Shown one piece after another: positions 7,100 through 12,710 of a stretch of DNA of 12,710 nt. The stretch's first letter is position 1. Every line of letters begins with the position of its first letter. The translations under genes and the position numbers were made by a program. Location: NCBI GenBank assembly GCA_934247115.1, contig CAKQIY010000042.1, positions 1 to 12,710 on the forward strand, in the 5' to 3' direction. This DNA is from an uncultured Coprococcus sp. Its GTDB lineage: Bacteria > Bacillota > Clostridia > Lachnospirales > Lachnospiraceae. Under the pieces are notes generated by a model. It made no database searches. It was not told the origin of the DNA and saw only the letters and a list, made by a program, of their open reading frames with translations.

Positions 7100-7681
7100 C
7101 TACTCCTTACAGGATATGCCATCCATAAGTACATCAAGTGTATACTGCACCGCCTCGTCAAATGTAAGTCCTGCATCTATCAGGACTGTAGTCTCCATGT
7201 ATTTCTCAAGTGTAGCCTCGAACATTGTCTTGATGACCGGAATCGGAATGTTCCTTATAACACCCTCGTCAATTCCGCGCTTCAGGAGCTCTATGGTATT
7301 ATCCCACTGCTGCTCCATCATTACTCTCACCCTGGCAAATATCCGTGGATATGAATTCTCCAGCTGGTATATCTGCCTCCAGTCCAGCTCACTGTAGCTG
7401 TCCGGCATGGCTATGAGTATCGCCTTTATCTTCTCCACAGTGGTCATGCTGTCGTCATCCATGACCGCCTGCTCACTTCTCTTGATCTGCTCATATATAT
7501 ATGTCGCCGTGTCAAAGAACAATGTTTCCTTGTCCCTCACAACCTGATATATGGTCTTCTTGCTCACACCAAGGCGTCTGGCCATATCGTCCATGGTGAA
7601 TTTGAACCCCTTCTCCCGGAACTCTTCTATGGTCGCCTCGTATATCCTAAGCCGTAACTGCTGCTGTGTTTCTCCGTCCAT
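7100..7681 (-). CDS. TetR/AcrR-family transcriptional regulator
   Basis: This is a 193 aa ligand-responsive DNA-binding protein. The N-terminal TetR helix-turn-helix is clear: IYEATIEEFREKGFKFTMDD leading to ARRLGVSKKTIYQVVRDKETLF (about residues 14-55), with the diagnostic TIY and K-x-x-LF positions. The remainder is an alpha-helical ligand and dimerisation domain with no recognisable subtype. The start at 7679-7681 (MDGETQQQ) is chosen because AGGAGG lies 5 bases upstream. An in-frame ATG at 7732 would add 17 residues without a good RBS. It is the first gene of the array, 35 bases ahead of the glycosyltransferase-like gene, so it probably regulates its own operon. The effector is unknown; a lipid, sugar or glycolipid intermediate is a reasonable guess. 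Confidence 0.92.
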   Translation of the reverse strand: MDGETQQQLRLRIYEATIEEFREKGFKFTMDDMARRLGVSKKTIYQVVRDKETLFFDTATYIYEQIKRSEQAVMDDDSMTTVEKIKAILIAMPDSYSELDWRQIYQLENSYPRIFARVRVMMEQQWDNTIELLKRGIDEGVIRNIPIPVIKTMFEATLEKYMETTVLIDAGLTFDEAVQYTLDVLMDGISCKE

Positions 7682-7776
7682 AACACCCTCCTGTCCACAG
7701 GTATCCATCATGTTCCTGCACATACTGAACATTCTCAGGAAACTTGAAAACTATTTTCAGTTTCTCCGTTTCCTTG

Positions 7777-7805
7777 ATAGTAACACTTATTTGTGTGTTG
7801 TGCAA
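7777..7805 (-). promoter_or_regulatory. Likely promoter of the TetR-led operon
   Basis: On the minus strand, an extended -10 TGTTACTAT (hexamer TACTAT at 7777-7782) lies 17 bases from a -35-like TTGCAC (7800-7805). The hexamers match consensus at 4 and 3 positions, and the TG extension strengthens the call. It would give a leader of roughly 90 bases before the TetR start. The -35 overlaps one arm of the candidate operator. Confidence 0.5.
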
Positions 7806-7849
7806 CAATAAGAATGTGTTATTTATGTTTTTGTGTAATTTTTGCACAA
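7798..7849. promoter_or_regulatory. Candidate operator with TTGTGCAA / TTGCACAA arms
   Basis: TTGTGCAA (7798-7805) and its exact reverse complement TTGCACAA (7842-7849) flank an AT-rich core. The right-hand arm also forms an internal dyad, TTGTGTAATTTTTGCACAA (7831-7849, outer arms TTGTG/CACAA). The left arm overlaps the -35 of the TetR promoter. Dyads at this position commonly bind the TetR-family protein encoded just downstream, but binding here is inferred only from position and symmetry. Confidence 0.4.
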
Positions 7850-7948
7850 TTTATACAAGTTTTTATTATTGGCAAAGCGTAATTTTCAGAGTTCTGACAC
7901 TCGCAGCCGCAATTCTGCCCAGACGCGCATCCACCATATAGCAGCACT

Positions 7949-7984
7949 AAAAAAACGGCATCTCCACTCAGGCGGAAATGCCGT
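7949..7984 (-). terminator. Rho-independent terminator of the protease-HelD unit
   Basis: On the minus strand, ACGGCAT (plus 7978-7984) pairs with ATGCCGT (plus 7955-7961) around a loop that can close further. A run of seven Ts (plus 7949-7955) follows directly. It sits about 80 bases after the HelD stop and ahead of the TetR promoter, separating the two transcription units. The rest of the 7733-8064 gap holds the TetR promoter/operator and AT-rich sequence, with no gene seen. Confidence 0.85.
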
Positions 7985-8064
7985 ATATCACATCATATAT
8001 TGTTCAGTTATAATCGCTGTTTTCCGTATAATATAGCTGGTATAATATTTCTTTCTCTGTGTCA

Positions 8065-10194
8065 CTACTGTGGCTGAACCACATCAAGCACATACAACTC
8101 ATGGAGCGCCCTTGTACAGGCGATATAATGTGCATGTCTTGTGACCATGCTGCCGTCGTAGGTTCCGTCCGTCATGACGTACACTGCATCGAACTCCATT
8201 CCCTTTGCAAGGAACTTTGGAAGTACGACCACGCCGCCTGCATATACAACCGACTGATTGGTGATGAGTGTCACCTCGGTGTACTCCGAAAGCTGCTTGT
8301 ACACTTCGTAGGCGTCTGCCTCGTCATTTGTCAGGATTGCTATGTTGTCGTAGGCGTCCATGTCTCCGTAGCTCAGCTTGTCATTTATGAACTCCACAGC
8401 TTCATCCAGTGATCCGCACTGTATCTCCTCAGGCACCCTGCCGTGTCTCTCCACAGTGTTGCCACCCACGCCCTCTCCACCAAGTATACCGTTGCAGAAC
8501 TCAGTGATCTCCGCCGTGGATCTGTACGACGCGAACAGCTCCTTGAGCTCATAACCGCCTCGTCCGTTCCTTCTTGCAAATATCTTCGTCAGGACATCAA
8601 CCACCGTCTCCTCCGGATCATAGAAGAGCACCTGATACCTGTCGCCGAGTATAGTTTTCTTGCAGTCAAATACCCTGTCTATTACCGCATACTGGAATAT
8701 ATTATAATCCTGCATCTCATCTATGACGAGGTGCTTGATGTTATTGTAGGAATGACATCCGTAGAAATATACCTGCAGATACAGTATAGGAAGAATATCC
8801 TCATAGCATATCTTTCCGTATTCATTTCTATATTCCGATATGCCTGGGTATTTCTCCTCCATCTCAGACAGGAAGCCAACATACAGCTCAACCAGATTTC
8901 TCTCCGCGAACAGATTTACCATCTGCTTCTGTATCTGTCTTGCCAGATTACGCTTCTTCTCGTCCGGAAACTCCTTAGGAGAATTATCCTCCACCCTGTC
9001 AACTATGAAATATGCTATGTTCTCGAATCTCTCATAAACAGGTTTTCTCGCAAATCTTCCATTGAACATAGCAGCTATATCCTCGCCTGTGTACTCCACC
9101 TTCTGATAGTGAAAATTCCTGAACTTTATACCGGACACATACCTGTCAAGATACTCGTTGAAGCTGTCATAGAAGGTAATGGATGACTTGACCTTGATAT
9201 TCCTCATCCTCTGGTTGTCCTGGTCTCCGCTGTCTATAATGAATTCTGACTGATCCAGTTTACTCTCATATTCCTCGTCAACGAAGATCAGCTCCTCGAG
9301 CAGACTGTCAAATTCCTTCTCCGGCACACTGTTCTCCTCAAGCTCCGGCAATACCTCTGATATATAATCGCCAAATATACTGTTTGGAGAAAGTATCATG
9401 ACATTGTCACTCTCAAGTGTCTTGTAGTTGTACAGCAGCCATGCCAGCCTGTGCATAGCTATGACCGTCTTCCCGCTTCCGGCACGGCCATCCACTATGA
9501 GATTGTACGCATTCCGGTTTCTTATGATTGCATCCTGCTCTTTCTGTATGGTCGCCACCACATTTTTCATCTTCACACCGCTATTGCCCCCAAGAGCCTC
9601 CAGCAATATGGCGTCATTGATGTTGGAGTCAGTATCCACCGCATCCCTGAGTCTGCCATTTGACACTATGAACTGTTTCTTCTCCACTATGTCGCCCGAA
9701 AACTCATCGTCCTCAAGATCATCCACATGGACCTTGTATGATGCCGGCCCCTTTTCATATGCGTAATACATAGAAGACACCGGTGCTCTCCAGTCGTACA
9801 CAAGCTGCTGGCTATTCATGTCTGATTGATAACCACTCATGCCCACATACACCGGAAGATATTCATCTTCATCACTATATTTGAACACAAATTTGCCAAA
9901 GTATGGTACTTTCTTCTGATGCTCATACACTTCAAGACGCTTTGCCGCTCTGCGCAGAAATGCCTCGTCATTGTTCACGGACTGCATATTCTGCAGAAAC
10001 TCCTCATCGTCCATATCCCCATGACTGTCACGCATATACTTCTTCTGTTCCTTTATGCTGTCCTTCCCAAGTTCCATGGAGCCCTCAGTTATGCTGATGC
10101 TGTAATCAAGCTCCATCTCCACATTGTCAAAGTAATCCTCTTCTTCCTCAAGTGTAGATACCTTATATTCTTCCAAATCCTTGTTTTCTGCCAT
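8065..10194 (-). CDS. HelD-like superfamily 1 helicase / RNA polymerase recycling ATPase
   Basis: This 709 aa protein belongs to the UvrD/Rep-like HelD group. In Firmicutes, HelD binds RNA polymerase and uses ATP to clear stalled complexes from DNA. The N-terminal coiled-coil arm (about 1-95) is acidic and charged. It is followed by the HelD hallmark LVYDWRAPVSSMYY (131-144), a Q-motif-like TIQKEQDAIIR (215-225), Walker A GRAGSGKT (236-243), Walker B LVIDEMQD (489-496), ILGDRYQ (515-521), and C-terminal motifs GMEFDAVYVMT and YIACTRALHELYVLDVV. Length is within the family range (about 690-780). The ATG at 10192-10194 has a weaker AAAGG about 8 bases upstream. It begins 15 bases after the protease stop, so translation may partly depend on coupling, and a strong terminator follows. 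Motifs look intact. A role as a plain DNA helicase is less likely given the DWRAP motif. Confidence 0.92.
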   Translation of the reverse strand: MAENKDLEEYKVSTLEEEEDYFDNVEMELDYSISITEGSMELGKDSIKEQKKYMRDSHGDMDDEEFLQNMQSVNNDEAFLRRAAKRLEVYEHQKKVPYFGKFVFKYSDEDEYLPVYVGMSGYQSDMNSQQLVYDWRAPVSSMYYAYEKGPASYKVHVDDLEDDEFSGDIVEKKQFIVSNGRLRDAVDTDSNINDAILLEALGGNSGVKMKNVVATIQKEQDAIIRNRNAYNLIVDGRAGSGKTVIAMHRLAWLLYNYKTLESDNVMILSPNSIFGDYISEVLPELEENSVPEKEFDSLLEELIFVDEEYESKLDQSEFIIDSGDQDNQRMRNIKVKSSITFYDSFNEYLDRYVSGIKFRNFHYQKVEYTGEDIAAMFNGRFARKPVYERFENIAYFIVDRVEDNSPKEFPDEKKRNLARQIQKQMVNLFAERNLVELYVGFLSEMEEKYPGISEYRNEYGKICYEDILPILYLQVYFYGCHSYNNIKHLVIDEMQDYNIFQYAVIDRVFDCKKTILGDRYQVLFYDPEETVVDVLTKIFARRNGRGGYELKELFASYRSTAEITEFCNGILGGEGVGGNTVERHGRVPEEIQCGSLDEAVEFINDKLSYGDMDAYDNIAILTNDEADAYEVYKQLSEYTEVTLITNQSVVYAGGVVVLPKFLAKGMEFDAVYVMTDGTYDGSMVTRHAHYIACTRALHELYVLDVVQPQ

Positions 10195-10209
10195 CTTTTC
10201 TGCCTTTCA

Positions 10210-12447
10210 CTATTTTACCTTGATTCTCTGCACACTGCTCCAGCCACCATAATATGTTCTGCCGCCGGTTCTTCTGTAGGTCCTCATCCTCAAGTAGTAG
10301 TATTTTCCCGGGGACAGAGGGCTTATCCTACGGCTGAGCTTTGATGAACTATTTATCGTCGCCACCTTGTAGTTTTCAAACTTCGCTGAAGTACTGTACT
10401 GTATCTGATACCCGCTGACACCATTCACTTTATTCCATGTCACATCCACCGTCTTTCTGGCATTTGACCTGACTGTTTTAGCCTTGCAGCCCGGCATTCT
10501 GTACAATTTGACACCAGCCATATCATATGAGCTCGCCACAGTACTCCTGAATGCCTTTACAGTGTATGTATAGCTCTTGTAATCTGACACTTTCTTATCG
10601 ACAAATGTGTGTGTGCCCGCAGACAGTACCCTGTACTGCTTCCAGTCCGTCTGCCCCGGTCCCTTTCGGTATATCTTATATCCGGTTACACCCACAACTT
10701 CATTCCAGTCTATCTTCACACCGGAATATGCATTCTTCACAGTGTACTTTGGCTGGGAGAGTCTTACAGATGCCTTTGTAACCGAAGCTCTTCCTGTCGT
10801 AGAGTCATGTACACCCTTCACAGCGTACCGGTATCTGCTTCCTGGCACCGCTGTTTTGTCTGTGTAGCTTCTGACATCCGTTCCATTGAGCTCAGCTATA
10901 CATGTATATCCATCTGTGACTGATTTCCTGTATATCCTGTAACCCGTCGCTCCATCAGCAGCAGTCCAGGTCAGTCTGAGTCCATCCTTTGTGTTTACCA
11001 GCGTGCTCACACTGCAGTCTCCAACCGCCGTCTCCGGCTTTTCACCCGCAAATGTATCTGCAAAGTAATCTGCCATATACGGACATCCATATCCGCAATA
11101 TTTGTCCTTACCTGCCGTTCCAAGATCCACCGAATAGGATATGAGTCTGTCCTTCAGCTGGTCACTGTCAAGCCCCGGCTCAGCCAGCTTCACATAGGCT
11201 GCCGCAGCCGATATGTGAGGTGCCGCCATGGATGTTCCTGTACTGACATGTCCGTGATCCGTTCCGGTCTTCCACGCCGATGTTATATAAGTTCCCGGAG
11301 CAGAAAAATCCACCGCATCACCATAGTAGGAATATGCATCGTCAAACTCTACCGTATCTGCAGTGATCCTGTCTGCTGTCTCCTCCGTTCCAGCCTTCTG
11401 CATAAGCCCCGACACTGTTATCACATCACTGCTGTCCGCAGGATATGACACACCTTCCACGTCGCTGATCTCCCAGTTGTTCACAGCGCTGTTCGTATTG
11501 CCCGCAGCAACACACATGATCACATTGTTTTCCCTGGCACTCTTCAGAAGCTCGTCAAGCATCGACCTTGTGTTGTCACTCGCATTGTTACCATAGAAGC
11601 AGAAGCTCATATTTATCACATCTGCACCGCTGTCAAGTGCTGCCATGATCCCCTCCTGCACGGTTGACACCGTGGTCGCTCCCTGGCTGGTAAAGCACTT
11701 TATTATGGTGAGCTGTACATTGTCAGGTGTCGCATCCGCTATGATGCCCGCCACATGACTTCCATGTCCCATATTATCGCTATAGTCACTTCTGTCCTCG
11801 CCTTCACAGCAGTTCATACTGCCTTCCTCATTGATCCTTCCGGCAAACAGCGTGTCAGAGGCATTCACTCCTGTGTCTATAACCGCCACATTTACCCGGG
11901 TATCCAGTTTGTACTCCGACACCTCTGCCTTCAGCCTGTCCATTCCCATGTACCTGGTCCCCCAGCTGACTGCTTTGTACGTATCCGATGCAGCAAGCAT
12001 GGCATTATCAGTACGTTGTTGAATTGCATACATGGCTGAAGCAGACTCGGAATCTTCAAGTACGTCTTCTAAATATATGGTCTGATCCCGCATGCATTTG
12101 TCCGGTCCGTACTCTTCCCGAAGATTTTCATATGCCTGCTGCGCCGCATCCCCGGTGTCGTAGCCCAGAACATAGTAGTTGTATCTGTCATAGCAGATCA
12201 CATTCGTTGCCCCATATGTCTCCGGCACTTCATCCGTGTACAATATTATCCTGCGAAAACTGTATATGTCTTCAACAGCATCTCCAAGCTCCGACACACT
12301 GTTTACGTATTCTACATTTTCCTTGCCCTGTTCCGCCTGTCCGCTCCGGGTCTCCTGCGCATGCACTCCTATATGTGCGCCAGGGGCAGCCAGCCCTCCT
12401 GTCATCACTGCACAAGCTGTGAGATACAGCAGTATTTTCTTTCTCAC
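10210..12447 (-). CDS. Secreted subtilisin-like serine protease (S8) with three C-terminal FN3-type domains
   Basis: This is a 745 aa exported protease. A Sec signal peptide (about residues 1-30, basic RKK then a hydrophobic core, cut near VHA-QE) is followed by a propeptide (about 65-135) and the S8 catalytic domain (about 155-445). The triad is Asp191 (VAVIDTGV), His228 (MGHGSHVAG) and Ser406 (STGTSMAAP), with oxyanion Asn317 (VAAGNTNS). Three FN3-like modules follow (about 475-562, 565-648, 652-745), each with a TGYRIYRK-type strand, usual in clostridial surface or secreted enzymes for substrate or wall contact. There is no LPxTG or transmembrane anchor, so it is likely released or held non-covalently. 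The start is GTG at 12445-12447, supported by AGGAGG 7 bases upstream. The nearby ATG in that leader runs straight into a stop. The substrate is unknown. Confidence 0.95.
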   Translation of the reverse strand: MRKKILLYLTACAVMTGGLAAPGAHIGVHAQETRSGQAEQGKENVEYVNSVSELGDAVEDIYSFRRIILYTDEVPETYGATNVICYDRYNYYVLGYDTGDAAQQAYENLREEYGPDKCMRDQTIYLEDVLEDSESASAMYAIQQRTDNAMLAASDTYKAVSWGTRYMGMDRLKAEVSEYKLDTRVNVAVIDTGVNASDTLFAGRINEEGSMNCCEGEDRSDYSDNMGHGSHVAGIIADATPDNVQLTIIKCFTSQGATTVSTVQEGIMAALDSGADVINMSFCFYGNNASDNTRSMLDELLKSARENNVIMCVAAGNTNSAVNNWEISDVEGVSYPADSSDVITVSGLMQKAGTEETADRITADTVEFDDAYSYYGDAVDFSAPGTYITSAWKTGTDHGHVSTGTSMAAPHISAAAAYVKLAEPGLDSDQLKDRLISYSVDLGTAGKDKYCGYGCPYMADYFADTFAGEKPETAVGDCSVSTLVNTKDGLRLTWTAADGATGYRIYRKSVTDGYTCIAELNGTDVRSYTDKTAVPGSRYRYAVKGVHDSTTGRASVTKASVRLSQPKYTVKNAYSGVKIDWNEVVGVTGYKIYRKGPGQTDWKQYRVLSAGTHTFVDKKVSDYKSYTYTVKAFRSTVASSYDMAGVKLYRMPGCKAKTVRSNARKTVDVTWNKVNGVSGYQIQYSTSAKFENYKVATINSSSKLSRRISPLSPGKYYYLRMRTYRRTGGRTYYGGWSSVQRIKVK

Positions 12448-12477
12448 CTACATTCCTCCTGTATGTATATAGAACAC

Positions 12478-12508
12478 CAGTCATCTGAGCCGCCTTCGGC
12501 AATGACTG
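12478..12508 (-). promoter_or_regulatory. 5' leader hairpin ahead of the protease
   Basis: CAGTCAT and ATGACTG form a 7-pair outer stem around an inner GCCG/CGGC stem (12489-12500), with an unpaired stretch on one side. It lies in the protease mRNA leader, about 30 bases before the GTG. There is no U-tract, so it is not a simple terminator. A regulatory or mRNA-stabilising role is inferred only. Confidence 0.45.
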
Positions 12509-12538
12509 CCAAAACTTCCGAATTGCATAATTATTCTT

Positions 12539-12547
12539 AGTATAACA
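12539..12547 (-). promoter_or_regulatory. Likely extended -10 promoter of the protease-HelD unit
   Basis: The minus strand reads TGTTATACT, an extended -10 (TGn plus TATACT, 5 of 6 matches to TATAAT). No good -35 is seen at 16-18 bases, which is tolerable for an extended -10 site. It would give a leader of about 85 bases containing the hairpin at 12478-12508. The intergenic gap 12448-12655 is shared with the divergent gene to the right. Its plus-strand half has AT-rich segments (TATATAAA near 12618-12625) but no promoter I can place with confidence. Confidence 0.5.
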
Positions 12548-12655
12548 TAAATGGGTCACAGATGGTGAGTAATATCTGTAACCCCAAGCCTCCTCCGCAC
12601 ATATTTTATATCAGAGGTATATAAACCTCTTATAACACAACACGGAGGTAAAGTA

Positions 12656-12710
12656 ATGGCAACATTTACTAATCAGGCAACTCTGTCCTACAACGGAGGA
12701 TCCACCAATT
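12656..12710 (+). CDS. Start of a likely surface (DUF11-type repeat) protein, cut by window edge
   Basis: Only 18 codons are present. The ATG at 12656-12658 follows GGAGG with 7 bases between. The peptide MATFTNQATLSYNGGSTN closely resembles the conserved N-terminus (MATF.NQATLSYN...TNSN) of clostridial proteins with DUF11-like, isopeptide-type beta domains, often large and linked to the cell surface. This is recall of a family pattern, not a search. It is transcribed divergently from the protease. Length, domains and integrity cannot be judged here. Confidence 0.6.
   Translation, partial: MATFTNQATLSYNGGSTN

Noticed and set aside
7682..7732. Longer start for the TetR gene
   Set aside because: The 17 extra residues precede the strong AGGAGG at 7687-7692, do not resemble TetR N-termini, and have no good RBS of their own.
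7647..7847. Small minus-strand frame upstream of the TetR gene
   Set aside because: It has no RBS, overlaps the promoter and operator, and reads the TetR start in another frame.

Overview
This window reads as chromosomal DNA of a gut-type Firmicute, most likely a Lachnospiraceae member (Clostridia). The signs are AGGAGG ribosome binding sites a few bases ahead of nearly every start, heavy use of ATA and AGA codons, moderate GC, and gene families typical of that group: a GH36 alpha-galactosidase, a GPH sugar symporter, HelD, and a surface protein opening with the MATFTNQATLSYNG signature. A genus such as Coprococcus is possible but is only a guess. No tRNA, rRNA, CRISPR array, transposase or phage gene is visible.

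Layout, left to right. Bases 1-140 (minus) hold the N-terminal part of a Fur-family regulator. From 338 to 7681 (minus) lies a five-gene array read right to left: a TetR-type regulator, a GT-B-fold glycosyltransferase-like protein, a cytosolic alpha/beta hydrolase of the lysophospholipase/monoglyceride lipase type, a GPH-family sugar:cation symporter, and a GH36 alpha-galactosidase. The first four genes are separated by only 18-35 bases, each gap carrying a good RBS. A promoter with a candidate operator lies just ahead of the TetR gene, so I infer one autoregulated operon. From 8065 to 12447 (minus) lies a second unit: a secreted subtilisin-like protease with three FN3-type domains, followed after 15 bases by a HelD-like superfamily 1 helicase, then a rho-independent terminator near 7950-7984. 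At the right edge (12656 on, plus) a divergent surface-protein gene begins.

The most unusual structure is between the symporter and the alpha-galactosidase: three tandem copies of a 91-92 bp unit plus a partial fourth copy (2789-3084). Each unit contains a complete AGGAGG ribosome binding site, an ATG in a perfect inverted repeat, a small open frame, and a strong GC-rich hairpin. The alpha-galactosidase uses the RBS and ATG of the last copy. In the RNA, one CGGTTCC segment per unit can pair either with the GGAACCG just upstream (around its own mini-ORF start) or with the next GGAACCG downstream (at the following start, finally that of the alpha-galactosidase). This looks like an iterated leader or translational-coupling device, or a small repeat element that has amplified there.

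How the genes may work together: the symporter and alpha-galactosidase would import and hydrolyse alpha-galactosides such as melibiose or raffinose-type sugars. Their linkage to a lipid-type esterase and to a glycosyltransferase resembling galactolipid synthases raises the untested idea of a role in galactolipid or galactosylglycerol metabolism.
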